DNA of 64,000 nucleotides. It comes from Edaphochlamys debaryana. Taxonomy: Eukaryota > Chlorophyta > Chlorophyceae > Chlamydomonadales. Every line of letters begins with the position of its first letter. The first letter of the stretch is position 1. A model generated the notes under the pieces. The model was not told where the DNA came from, made no database searches, and saw nothing but the letters and a program-made list of their open reading frames with translations. Below are positions 24,140 to 36,380 of this stretch, piece after piece. A program made the translations under genes and the position numbers. Location of the stretch: positions 868,001 through 932,000 of the forward strand of contig JAEHOE010000032.1 of the NCBI GenBank assembly GCA_016858145.1, read 5' to 3'.

Positions 24140-24871
24140 TTGGGCACAATTTCGAGGCGGCAAGAAAGCAGGGGAGTGGAGGGGGCTGGCCACAGGACGG
24201 GCGCGGCACCAACACAATTCGCCGTCGGCACAGCGCTGCGGACAGGCTGCGTACACACTCCCCCGGTGGCCCTCGCCCTCGCCACCCTCCAGTCTACTCT
24301 GTCTCGTCTCTGGGCGCTCAAGTGGGACAACTGTCACAAGGAAGCCCTCTGGCGGCTGGCCCTCGATGGCTTCCCCGCGTTCCCCTTGCATGCGCGCGCA
24401 CTGGTCCCGCCTGTGTGTGCGTGTGGCGCCCCCATGGTCGATCCCTCGGGGAGGGGCTCTGCCCGCTGGCATCACTTTTGGGGCTGCCCTGTCGCGCATG
24501 GTGTCGTCTCTGTCCTCTCGGCGACTGTTGGGGCTCCAGTTACTCCCTTTCAGTTGTGGCTTGCCGCCTGCCCCCCTGGGCTGTCGTCCGTGGTTTGGGA
24601 TGTTGTTGTGCTTGCTGCCGTGTCCGCTATGGAGTGTGGGCGGCGGTCCCTGTTTGCGTCACGGCCTGTCCTTCATGGGGTTCGTGCTCCTGTTGTCTCT
24701 GCGGGGGTCCTTGCCCGCGCCTCTGCTCTTGCTGTCGCTGATTTTTGGGCCCGCCTTCGGGGCTTTGCTGCCCTGCAGCTTCCTCCCCCCCAGTGGGACC
24801 GTGTGTCTGTTGTGCATCCTTTTCTGGCGGCTTCCGCGGAGGGCGAGGTGGTGTATCGCGGGCCGCTCTAG
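24140..24871 (+). mobile_element. non-LTR retrotransposon remnant, C-terminal zf-RVT region
   Basis: An open frame of 243 codons whose residues 60-200 repeat the layout of the remnant at 11754-12419: LWRLALDGFPAFPLH, VCACGAPM, WHHFWGCPVAHG, LWLAACPPG and WDVVVLAAVSAMECGRR. This matches the zinc-binding tail after the reverse transcriptase of LINE elements. No polymerase motif precedes it. It lies about 115 bases before the SET gene and may supply part of that gene's 5' region. Confidence 0.7.
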
Positions 24872-24986
24872 TGCGTTGTGTTTTGGCACGCTGTGCCCTG
24901 GCGTTGTTGGTGTTCGGCCTGTCCTGCGACTCTGACACTCTGGCAGTCCTGGCTATCCATCGGCAGCTCCCGAACGATATCGGGGC

Positions 24987-27577
24987 ATGCAGTGTGCGGT
25001 CTGGCACAATCAGGCCATTGCGAGTGGATTGCGATCCCTCGCCACTGTAATCGCTGCTTCACACGTTGTCCTGCTGAAAATAATAACAACACGGCCTGGC
25101 GAAGCGCCTGCCCAAAAACGCAAAGTGTATACACCGATCGAGCATTCCGTTCTGCAGCGGCTGGCAAAACAGCCAGGAGCCATGGCGCAGCAGCTTGGTC
25201 AAGCCAAGCATGATGTACGCGGTCTGTTATCAGGTGGGGACCTCGGTTGGTCGTCGGCAAGCGCAATGCGGACGCCTCTCCTCCTGCTCGTGGGCCCCAG
25301 CCGCGACCTGTGCAAACCAAAGCGAGTGACGTCGACCAGCATGACGGCCGTGTCCTCACTTCCCGCCGCCGCAAACCTCGTTGTCCACAGGACCAGGCCG
25401 TGCCATCGTGCCCAGGGCGCTGATGCAGCCGACAAGGCGGCCTCTGCACGCGGCCTTGGGGACCGCCCCCAGCGCCAGCGGCCCAGCTGCCGCTGCGGAG
25501 CGCGCTGCGGCAACGGCGGAGGCCCGTCAGGACGCCGCCCTACGCTCCTGGCTCACCTCAAACGGGGGCTTCGTCCACCCCGCCATCTCCCTAAGCGCCG
25601 CCACGCAGTGCGGCTCGCGGGGGCTGGTCGCGTCGAAAGGTGGGCCCGGCTGGGCCCGGCTAGGGCCTCTGGCGTACCCTGACTTCACCCCACGTTGTCA
25701 CGACCCTGCATGGAACCACCGGCGATGCGCCAGGCACCTTCACAGGCCGACAAGTTGCCTGAGCCAGCCTGGGCCATCCATAGCCCTTCATCCCACCCTA
25801 GCCCCCACCCTCCACACCCCACGCCACCCCTATCCCGTCCCTCTCGGGCACGGCTCCCCACCCTCACCCCCCAGCCATCTCACTCGAGGCCCTGGAGGCA
25901 GGGTCCCTGGTGTCCGTGCCCCGGGCCCTGCACCTGGACGACCGGGCCGCACGGGCGGTGGTGGCGCAACTGCTGGGGCCGGGGCCGCGACTGGACGCGT
26001 TCGAGGCCTTGGCGCAGGTGCAGCAGGTGTGTGGGGATGGAGGCGAGTGGAATGTGTGGGGATATGTGGGGTAAGCTAGGGTAGAGGGGGTAAAGCGGGG
26101 CGAGGGCTAGGGGCCAGGGGCTGCTGGGGAAGGGGGTGGAGAGCCAGGGGACGGGTTAGGCCGACGTGCTTCCCCCAGCGGCCGGCGAGCTGCTGATCCC
26201 CAGCCGCCCTCACCCGGCCGGCGGCCTCACACGCCCAAACCACATCGCCCCGCACCCTACAACCTACACCCGTCCCCATGAACCCCGCCCGCTCCTCTCC
26301 CGCCACGGTACCACCGCACCCACCACCACCCATCACTATAACAACTCCCCACCTCTTCCCTCGACCGCCCCGGGCAGGTGGCTTGCGTGCTGGCCCTGGA
26401 GCGCCTCCGCGGCGCCGACTCCTTCTGGCGGCCCTACCTGGACTCCCTGCCGCCGCAGCCGCCCAACCCCTGGCTGCTGGCGGGAGGCGACCTGGCGGCG
26501 GCGGTGGAGCAGGCGGCGCACTTTGCAGATCTGGACGCGACGGAGGTGCAGGCCCTGGCGGAGGCGGACGAGGGCGCCGCCAGCCGCCTGCAGGCAGCAG
26601 CCGTCGACGTGGAGAGCAGTGACGAGGACGACGGCGGCAGGGCGGACCGCGCCGCGACGGAGGCGACGGAGGCGGCGGCGGCGAGTGCAGCGAGCGCGCG
26701 GAGCTCGGCGGCCGCCGCCGCGGGCATGCGCGGCGGCGGCTGGGCGGCGGCGGCGGTGGCGGCGGCCGCCAAGTACGGTGACGCGGCAGAGGAAGTGCTG
26801 GATGCTTTGGGCCGTACGGCGGCGGTACGGCAGATGGGGCTGGATCGCGAGGGTCTCATGTGGGCCATGGGCCACGTGGCGTCGAGGTCGCTTGGATCCG
26901 GGGACTCGGCCGGGCTGCTGCCGTACGTGGATCTGGCGAATCACGACGAGATGTCCAGGCCGCCCATGCTGATCTTGGACGATCGGGATCAGCTGGTGTA
27001 CAGCCTGACGAGCATCCGGGATGGGGAGCTGGCGCCGCTGGCTGCGGGGCAGGTGAGGAAGCTTTTGGGACCCCCGTGCTCTGCGGAAGTTTGTGAGATC
27101 GAGGGATCGAGAGGGTGTGCTGCTGCACAAGGGGCGGCTGTCGTGTTGCGAGCTGTGGTGTTGCGTGGTAAAGCCTGGTGGCAGAGTAGCCCTCGTCTGC
27201 TCATGCCCGCATGCCCTCTCACCGCCGCCCCCTGCTGTCCGTCCTCCTGCGCTGATCCCCCCGTCTCCCCTCACCCTCATCAGGAGCTGTTCATCTCCTA
27301 TCAGGCAGAGGACATGTCGGCGCTCCAGGTGCGCCGGGCAGAGGCCCCCGCCCTTGCCTCAACGCATGTTCTGGGCAGGATCGTGCGAGCATACCTTATC
27401 CCCAGCTCATAACCCTTTCACCGTTACACGTTTTGGCCAAGCTCTGCCCCTGGTGCTCTGCCCTCGCTGAGTGCACTCACCCCCTTCGCATCCGATTCCT
27501 TTCCCTGTACCGTACTGCAGGCGTGGCTCAAGTTCGGGTTTGTGCCCAAGGGACTGGTGCCGGCGCCCGTGCGGTAG
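24987..27577 (+). CDS. SET-domain protein, Rubisco-LSMT-like
   Basis: Exons 24987-25233, 25391-25639, 25875-26026, 26378-27052, 27284-27328 and 27521-27577 keep phase and encode 474 residues. The SET domain is split by a large insert: NGGFVHP and GSLVSVPRALHLDD form the N-terminal SET strands, LLPYVDLANHDE carries the Asn-His of the active core, ELFISY supplies the catalytic-type Tyr, and WLKFGFVP is the post-SET LxxGFV block. This order is typical of plant Rubisco large-subunit methyltransferase-like lysine methyltransferases. The insert is acidic and Ala-rich (about 240-330). The start at 24987 is the first in-frame ATG; 25182 (GCCATGG context) is a good alternative. The N-terminus could be a plastid transit peptide. 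Substrate unknown. Confidence 0.75.
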
Positions 27578-28160
27578 CGGCTGGAGGAGGGAATGGCCTC
27601 AAGCAGGGGCGCAGGGACGCGTCATCCTGGAGGAAGTCGAGGAACCAGGCCTCGAAACTTGGCCAACGAACACAATCCATTCATTGATCTTCGATAGGTC
27701 ATCCGGAGCATACAAATACCTGGGACATGCGTGTGGTCTGTGACGTTGTCGCAATTTCAATGCTCCGAGACCTCCGCGCCGTCCGCGGTCAGAGGTAGAC
27801 GCTTTATCTGGCAAAGGCTTAGTCAGCTATGTTCAATTTGCACGTGAGCTCTGGACAGAGCAGTTTTGCAGGTGTTTGGGCTGAGCCGCCGCCGTCAGGC
27901 TCTGCGGGCGGCGAACATGCGGTACACGCTTAGCCCGCAATGCCGCAAGCCTTAGTCTCATTATCCCTATGGTGTCTAGGTGAGGGCAGGGAAACTGATC
28001 GACGATCGCGTTAAAGCTAGGTTGGAGCGCCCACGATTGAAGAGGTGGATGGTTCGCGTGGCAGAACGGGTGGGGGGCTGGCTCAGCCCTCGTTTTCCGC
28101 CCCCGTGGGGGCGCCCGCTTGTCTTATAGGGTCTTCCTGCGGATAAGTCTGGCCCGCATA
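27578..28160. other. 3' flank of the SET gene, no gene seen
   Basis: Less GC-rich than the neighbours, with no convincing coding frame or splice pattern. Confidence 0.5.
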
Positions 28161-29970
28161 ACAAGCGCTACACCTCGCGTACCGTACTGCAGGGTTCCAA
28201 CGAATTAAATGGCCGGGTGCGTGCTCTTGTGTGCCGTGGAGCAATTGTGCCCTCCGGGCTGCGGGCTGTTGGTAGAGTGGGTTGAGTGCGGCACTGAGCC
28301 AGACTCAAACGTTGGACCCCCTGCCTGGGGCGGGGCACGGGGCACAGCAGTTCTGTACAGAGCTTGCCGAGAGGATCCCAAATCCGCTTTCAGAAATAAA
28401 ATCGAAGGTTTTATTGCAAAGTTATGGGGGCCCAACGTTCTCGGTCGGGGGGGGCGGGGAGACTTTGGCATTATCCCGCACGCCCTGAGCATGCAGCATG
28501 GCAAGAACTTATGCTAGCAAGTCACTGGTACCCTTTCAGCGGTGAGAGGGAGTCGGGACCGGTGGGACATGTCGGCATGCCGGGCCCCGGGCACACACGC
28601 GGCCACCCAAAGGCGTCTCCCAGGTGCTCCCGGAAGCCCGCCTTCCACTCCCGCGCCTCAGATCGCACAGTACTAGCAAACTAAAGCCCTGATATCGCCC
28701 CTCGGTGCGGAGCCGTTGGTCAATTGACGGGTCGGGGTCCGTGGCATGATTGATGGTACCCGACCAACGTGGGCCACCGGGAGTGCTGTGCGCGCCCATG
28801 GATAGAGCACAGCAGCACACGGTCAGCAGTACAGCGAAACGCGAAAGGCATAAAATGGAGTACGTACAGGCCTTGTACGACAGTGTCGTACACTGTACGG
28901 GTCGGTCGGTCGTCGGTCCCGGGGGGTCGGGGGACTTTGGGGCATGATATCGGGCAACTTTGTTTGTACCCCCCCCCTGCTTCACCTGCCTTGGGCAGCC
29001 ACCCTTGTCCCGTCTGGGCTGCCATCGTGCCATGACTGATGCTGCTCACCCATACCCTTGTGGCTGGATGCTCTCGTGCGGTCTGTCGAGAGTTAGCTGG
29101 ATAGTGGCTCAAGCCCTTATAGACACAGCATGTCTCCAAATGTAAAACCTCACGGGTCCAACGCAGTTGCGGACGACATGCCCCTACACCCTTGGCGATG
29201 GCCGGTCGTCTCATAACCGAGCCCGTCTCCTGGCCCGTCCAACCCATACCACTAAGTGAACTTTGCTTTGAACCCACACCACTGCAGTATTAACAATAGC
29301 ACAGCATGAGTCTTACGCACAGCACATGAATGACAGCGAACGAGCAAAGGGCATGCACTACTTCGGGCACGCGGCTTCTCATGTCCAGATTGAACCCCCA
29401 AGGCCCTTGGCCTTCACGTAACCAGCGGCACAGAGAAGGTGCGCACTGACGGGCCGAGCCCAGGTGCTCCGGACACGACAGTGGCCAAAGAAATTCCTCT
29501 CTCACACAGCCAATGGACTTGAAAGGCGCTCCTGTCTGTCCGCCGGCCAGCTCAAACAACCACTACCAGCATTGCGGTCTGGTCGCCACTCGCCAGTCAG
29601 AGAGGCGCCACGTGTGCCAGGGCAGGCAGCGGGGCCCGTATCTACGGATCAGCCAGGGCCTTTCACCCTTCTCAACATAATGCAAAGCCGAGCTGTTCAA
29701 GCAACGTTCAAGGCAGTCGCACTGGGGCATGCTTTATACTCATAGCACTAATTATCGAGGACAAGGGTGGCTGCCCCAAGGCAGGAGAAGGGCTGAGACC
29801 CGTGGCCTTCCCAGGGGTTCCAACAGGTCAAGGCTGCCTCAACGCGCGCCCTCAACCCTCTCCACAACCAGCCCGCACCCGCCCCCAGAGGCACCAGGGC
29901 ACGCAAAAGCTCCGCACCCGGCCATCAATTCGTTGGAACCCTGCAGTACGCGAGGTGTTGCGCTTGTCAG
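28161..29970. mobile_element. putative non-autonomous TIR transposon, 1.8 kb
   Basis: The left end (28161 to about 28345) and the reverse complement of the right end (29970 back to about 29780) align over about 185 bases, best in the outer 60 (ACAAGCGC, then ACACCTCGCGTA and CTGCAGGGTTCCAACGAATT). The interior has no supported coding sequence and two related G-rich direct segments near 28440 and 28915. Long inverted ends without a transposase fit a non-autonomous or foldback DNA element. I could not identify a clear target-site duplication. Confidence 0.6.
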
Positions 29971-30414
29971 GCGTCTAACCCAGGACAAAGCTGTGACACT
30001 TTAGAGAGAAGGAAACCATTAGGGCGTAGGCCGGAAACTCGCAACAAAATCAGAATCTACGAATACGGTACTGCTAGAGACATACAGCCACCTTAAGAAA
30101 GGGTTTGGGGCCAACTGGACGAAAGTCTCATTGCCCTTCATCATTATCACTGATTGCGTGGTGCGGTGCGCCCTGCTTAACTCTCGGGCACAAGTCCTCG
30201 AAACAACTTCTTAACGGCTGTACACACTGCGTGCACAAGTTGTCATGCATGGGCATTCCATTCCCCTGCGTTCACTGTGACTCGACAGCCAACAGGGTTT
30301 ACGAAATTCCAGAGTTTATCAATACCTCGACGCGCTACGATACGCACTTGTCGGTTCTGTCCATTGTTCGCCACCCCTCATTGGGCCCGACCCGCTTGCA
30401 CGATGCCTGTACCC
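29971..30414. other. 3' flank of the receptor kinase gene
   Basis: Downstream of the receptor kinase stop on the minus strand; probably its 3' UTR and a short spacer. No gene seen. Confidence 0.5.
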
Positions 30415-33400
30415 CTACTCGAGGTAAGATTGCTGCACCGGCTTCAAGGCCGCCGGGCCATGCCATCCGGGGCTGGGCCTGGAGGACGGGGCTCGGTCCA
30501 GGTCCTGCGGCGGCGGCAGCGAGGCGTGATTGGTAGTGTGAAGGGCGGCTCGTGAAAGCCAGGGAAGCGCAGGAGTAGACATTGATCGTAGATTGGGTGG
30601 GGAGTTGCATTGCAAATTAAGATGCTGAGTAACATGTGCGTGCGTCGGGCCCTCGCCCTCGCCTCAACCGCTCCAACACTGGCGCCTCTCCCCCATTCCC
30701 CCGAGCCCCCACCCGCACCTCAAACGCTAGGGCGAGGGCCTTGACAATCTCCGCCGCCGCGGGCCGGCGCATGGGGTCTCGCTCGAAGCACGCGGTCAGC
30801 AGCGTCCGCAGCCGTGGCGGCCAGCGCCCCACATCACTGCCGCCGCCCGGGCTCGTGGGCGGCGGGACGGGCAGGCGGTGGCCGAGCAGGGCCACCTCAC
30901 AGGCGATCTGTACGGAGGTCTGTGGATGGTTGGCGGTGACGGGGCACGTCCGAGGCTTAGATCCATTTGTCATAGGCACATGTACGGTGTCGTACATGAG
31001 CGCATGCATGGTGTGATGGAGTGCGATTGGTGAGCGGCTGGAGGACTGTTGGTGAGTGCGAGGGCGCGGCGTACGAGGCCCTACCTAGGCGTACGCTTCC
31101 ATTTGGATTACGAACATCTCCGCTACTAGAGGTATCTCACCTTCCCATGCCACGGTTGCGTTCCTGCGAGCATCTCCCAAAGGAGGACGCCGAAAGCGTA
31201 GCAGTCCTGAGGGGTGGGGCAGGTGCAGAGAGGAAAGTTGACGAAGGGAGCAAGACCGCACCCCCGCCGCTGCTGATCCCTCGCAAAAGCCGTGCTGGCG
31301 ACAGGTAGCTTCCAATTACCGGCATCGCTATGTGCACTCCAGACTCACCGTGCGGTGCGTGATACCTTTGCACTTTATGTCGAAGCACTCCTGGGGTTCA
31401 GATAGCCGCAGGAAGCAAACTGTGTTAGCGGCGGCGGCAGAGCGCACGCACAAGGCATCTTTGAAGGCGGTCATCAAGCGCCCGTCCCTAGATAGATGTG
31501 CTCTCAGCGGCCCTCGCAACTCCCCCCTCCCCCGGCGCGCCGGGACGGGTCCTACCGGGCTCATATAGGCGGGCTGAAGTCAGGACAGAAAGCGCATGCC
31601 GCAACGTGCAAGCCAGGATCAAGAGGGAGGCGGGGGGTCAGTTGGTTCGGCCTTGACAAAAGAGGAACGGATTAATCCGAGAGCGCAAGAGTGTGCAGCT
31701 CGAGGTTCTGAAGGATGGTGTGTGGAAGCAGTGTGAGTTCGTCCCTATGGGATAACTCTCCAGGACCCAGGAGCTTCGGCCGGTACGCCCCGTACGTCCT
31801 ACCGTGCCAGCCTCCGGTCTATCTGTCCTCAGGATCGTGTGACGAAGGCGGGACAGTCCGAAGTCCTACAGGCGGGGCGGGGCCAAGGAGAAGCTAGGGT
31901 GATGGAACACGGGAGCAAGTTATTATAACAACCACGGGCGTAAGCGCTGAGACTTTCACGCACCGAAAGTTTAACGAGCGGCGCGGCGCCGTACAGGTCG
32001 CTGATGAGGACGTTTGCCGGCTTGAGGTCCCGGTGCAGGATGGTCGGGTGCTGCGGGGAGGGAGGCAGGTTAGGGAGGGTTAGAACTTTAACGGAGCATA
32101 CATCGACCCGACCCGATTTTTGCGATACGACTCCCCTGCCCCCCTTGCCGCCCCCTCACCAGGTAGCTCAGCCCCTGCGCAACCTGCAGCGCGATGTGCA
32201 GCACCAGACGCAGGGGCAGCAGTGTGGCCGTACTGCCGTACCGCACCTTGTCCAGGGACGTGTCCATGCGCTCCAGGACCCTGGGACAAAGCGAACGATA
32301 AGAGGGCACAGGGTGTGTTGAGTCGGCCGGTGCTTTAGTGGGAGAACTGGCATGCTCTCGCGTTCAGGGCCGATGCCAAGGCTTACATGACAGGCCGAGC
32401 CGTGTCCACGACGCACGCCGCCAGCACCTTGACGATGTTGGGGTGGTTGCAGCGCCCCAGCACCTCCAGCTCCTGGGAAGGGGCGGCACGGCTTTCAACC
32501 ACATTAGAACGAAGCAAGGCGCTATTGAACTATAGTGAAGACATGCCAAGGAGGCCCCTGACCTGTTGAGACCAGTCATGAGCCTACCTGCCGGTAGGTC
32601 TCGTGTGCCTTGTCGACGCCGTGTGGAGCCGCATCGGAGGGCCCTTCCAACAGCTGTTTAACCGCCACCAACTGCCCCTGGTACACGCCTTCGTACACCC
32701 GCCCGAACGTGCCCTTGCCCAGCACCACCCCCGTCAGCCGCACGACGTTGCTGGGCTCTGCGGGGGCTCCGCTGTCGGGGCCGAGGGAGCTGCCGGCAGC
32801 TCCGCCAAGGCACGCGCCTTCCGCCGAGGGTGCCCGGCCGTCCGGATCGAGCTCCATGTCGACCTGCCATTCAGCGCGCGAGTGAAAGCGCCGAGCAATG
32901 TTCGTGAGGTTTACACAACCAGACTAGCTAGGGAAGAGGAGACGGCAGGGAGCGAGGCGTCAACAGGCAACGAACTAGCAACTAGCACGCCACCTCCCAC
33001 ACTTCCCGGCATTGTCCGGGCTACTATCATTGTTTACAGTAGTAGCTAGCCCGAGGCCGCCCGTAGGGCCTGTCCACGTACCCTCAAGTCCATTGCCACG
33101 GAAGCAAGGGGCGTGAGATCGCTGACCACCACCGCACTCGCCAACCGGCCTTCATCGGGCAGGGGCGACCCGGCTCCTGGAGGGGGTGAATCAAAGTCGC
33201 GGGTTACAACGCACGTCCATGTTCCCGTGCCCATCCCCAGCTTCTGAACACTGCAGTCGATGACTCACTAACAATATCAATGCCCGCCCCGAAGCTGGCA
33301 GAGCCCAGCAGGCCTGCCCGTCTCCACCAGACGCAACTTACCACAGAGCACAGCAGTGCCCTCGCCGGGGCAACTTGTGGTGTCATACGCACGGCCGTAT

Positions 33401-35688
33401 CCGCCCTTCCCGCACTCCTCGGAGGTGGCCGTGGCTGTGCGTGTGGTCGTGGACTCGATTGAGCTGGACTTGGGGCTGTCGGAAGCAAGGGACGCGGAGC
33501 CGTCGGGTTCAGCAGGGCCCGGCTTGCATGCATGCAGCTCGCGCCGCCCCGGCCCGCAACCAGCCTCGCTCACCACTCCTGTTGTGAGCTGTGCACGACG
33601 TCCGTGGAGGGCGGGGGCATGCCGGCCCGCTTGGCTTTACTCCTGCGCAGGAGCAGGAACGCTGCCAACGCCACCAATAAGACGAAGAGGAGTACGCCTG
33701 TGGATTGGGCGCCACAAAGAGGAAGCGGAGAGTGGGCCAGCCACGCACGCTGGCACGTGCGCTGGGACTGCAGGCATGTGGAGCTGGGGCCATGGCTCCC
33801 TCGGAACAAGCTCGCCGCGTTAAATCTTTGTCCGCAAGTCAGCCGGCCGCACGGTGCCCCTGGTGTGTGCACGCACCTCCCACGATGCATCCCGTCATCA
33901 CGGGGCTGGGTCCACCGCTGCCCCCGCCGCTGCCGCCAGCGGCTTCCTGGGCGGCGGCGCTTGGCGGCGGCGGCGAGGTGCTCCCCGGCAGGAAGGCCCC
34001 CGCCACGCCGCGCTCGTACAACAGCATACAGCCCAGTGGACCCAGGGAGGCGACACAGGACCTGGAAGGAGGGCGGGAAGGCCGGCCAAGGCGTGTGAGG
34101 GGGCTCCCGCGCATTGCACTTAAGTCAGGGTGCGTATGCGGCAGAGGGCGCATTGGTGGCATCCGTACTGACAGGCCCATGTCGATGCCCGCTGCATGGC
34201 TCCCTGTACGGCAACACTTCAGGCTGCCGTACCTGTCGACCACAATCGGGCACAGCACGGCGATGTTCAAGAGTTGCAAGTCGTAGTGCGTTGGGACTGG
34301 GTTGCCTGACGGATTCAGCTGCGCGCCAGCCCCCCCCACGTCTATCAGTAGGTAGCGCGATGGCCTGAGGGGTGCAAACGTGGGGAATGCCGAATGGCCA
34401 AGATGCAGGCAGAGGCGTGCGGTGAGCATGCAGTCTCAAGCGGTTGCGAGCTGGGGCTGGGCTTGCGGCTGTTGAGAGCTGGTGCCTGCCTGGGGCTCGT
34501 GCGCCCGGACCGTGCCGGCGGGGCGTGGCACAGACTAGGACGGGCCCGAGCCACCAAGGCCCCAATTGGCATCGGACCCATCCCCCTTCCGTGTTCCAGC
34601 CCTTTGCCGCCACGCACCAGCAGCGGCTCATCGGTGGTGAGGACGTGCCGTTGACGCAGGAACCCTGGTCGATATTGCTCTGATAGCGCTGCACGCCCGG
34701 GAGCAGAGCGGGAGGCCGGACCGCCGCTGCCACGTTTTGCTCCCAGGTCTCCGAGGGGAGGCAGAAGGCTGCGAGCAGGTGCGAGCGGGGGGTGAGCACG
34801 TGGATAGGGCGGGCAGGGTGCTGGGAAGCAGGATAGCCCCCAAATAGCTGCCAAGAGAACGGGCACTTACCGTTGATTGCGCCCGCGTCACGGATAACAA
34901 CTCGGGCGCCCCGGGTGCCGTCCGGCGAGGGCAACAGAATTGACAAAGAGGGCGTCTGCATGAAGCTCGCCTTCTGCTGAACGTAGTGGTCGAGCACAAG
35001 GTTCTCTAACGTAAACGTGGCGTTGTCGAGGAGCTTCACCTGAGGACAGACCGAGCGGAGGGGGCGCTGCTTGCTTGGGGACCAACGCAACGTGCAGCTG
35101 GCCGGGCGTGGCCCCCCTGGCCCGGTGGAGGTGCTCTTGCTTGGTGGTTTTCTTGTACCAAGCAGAAGGGACAGGGCCGGCGGACGGGGACTGTGGATAC
35201 TGGCCTAACGTGACGTGCCGTACTGAACCGGCTAAGCTACAAGTACTGCGTGCCCTGTGTGAAACGGGCGCCATGATGCACCCTGACGTCCTCGGTTGGG
35301 AGGGGGCTGGGGCCGGACGAAGGCCCTACGCGACTCGCCCTCCCCGGAAGCGCTCTCCCTTCCACCCCTGGCGGCTCACCGCTTGAAGGGTGGGCATACG
35401 CAAGACGGGGAACCCGGTGGACAGGTCAGGACTGCCACGGATGGTGAGGCTGTGCCCCGCGGAGAGCACGAGGGGCAGCGGAATGCCATTCCAGTCTTCG
35501 CTGGTAAGGTTGACCTGACCGGCCGCAAGAAGGACGACATCCGGTCCCCCTGCGGTTGCATTGGCGAGAGCCAAAGCTAGCTCGCGACCGCTGGTCACGC
35601 GGGCGGGCGAGTCCAGGGGCTTTGCATCCTCGCCCGCGGCGAGTGGCACGCAGCTCGCCACCAGCAAAGCGAGTAGAAGACACAGCAT
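30415..35688 (-). CDS. receptor-like TKL protein kinase
   Basis: Eighteen exons: 35688-35380, 35039-34871, 34768-34618, 34364-34233, 34061-33877, 33697-33574, 33475-33328, 33243-33082, 32863-32588, 32472-32387, 32280-32160, 32050-31964, 31865-31803, 31573-31556, 31390-31349, 31206-31141, 30919-30719, 30504-30415; 809 residues. A signal peptide (MLCLLLALLVASCVPLAAG) leads an ectodomain with short hydrophobic strands, perhaps a beta-helix. One transmembrane segment (GVLLFVLLVALAAFLLL) is followed by RRSK. The kinase has GKGTFGRVYEG, VAVKQL, HRDLKPAN, DFGLS, PAYMSPE and DCYAFGVLLWEML, all needed residues present, typical of the TKL group of plants and algae. It should sense an extracellular signal and phosphorylate cytosolic targets. 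Exon 31573-31556 is only 18 nt. The 33328/33243 junction is uncertain. Confidence 0.8.
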
Positions 35689-36380
35689 CAGATAAGAATG
35701 TAATTGAAGGCCATGGGTTCTGCGGCCGTTTCTCCTTCTTCTGCCAGGCAGCCAGCGCTAATCTAAGTTATGTGCACAACGCAGCCATAAGGAAAGGTAC
35801 TGGCACTTGGTAACAACGGTGTCCAGGGCGTGTGTTCGTTCGGGGGCCACCGGCTTCACCTGCTTGGTTGATACGGCTCGAGCCATGCCATGCGGTTAAA
35901 GTCGCGACGCCGCTTACTCCGTTTCCTCCTCGAAAACGCATGTTTCGGGTATAGATGTCTGCTTCTCCATGGAGAAGCTTGTTGGGACGATGCGGGCGAT
36001 GCGGGCGCTAGAAAGCATGGCGCATGCCCCACTGACGCCCGTCAACAAACGTGGGTACGTATTTTCACGCTCTCTCCTGCTATAATACAGCATAAGACTG
36101 GCGATGCGATCAGCGTCCGCGACCTGGGTGAGTCGCCAGCTCGCTTGGCATGCATGCGCGTTGCCCCAGCACGCGAAACGTGTACGGTCGCAGTTTGTTC
36201 TGCATTTGACCTGCGATGGACATGGCAGCAGCGGCTCAAATGGCCGAAATCGCGACTCCAGTGCAGCGGCAGGTTAGGCAGAAACCGGCGGAAATGCGCT
36301 CGGTCGAACCATATTGACCATGCACGACACCCTGGCAGCGGCCCCTCTGCAACGGCGCGCTCTTGCGGGCGGTGAATCCG
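35689..36380. other. 5' flank of the receptor kinase gene
   Basis: Should carry the receptor kinase promoter. No gene or clear TATA element seen. Confidence 0.4.

Noticed and set aside
27599..27814. Frame near a YKYLG block reminiscent of reverse transcriptase
   Set aside because: Only one short block, no neighbouring RT motifs, and no agreement of frames.
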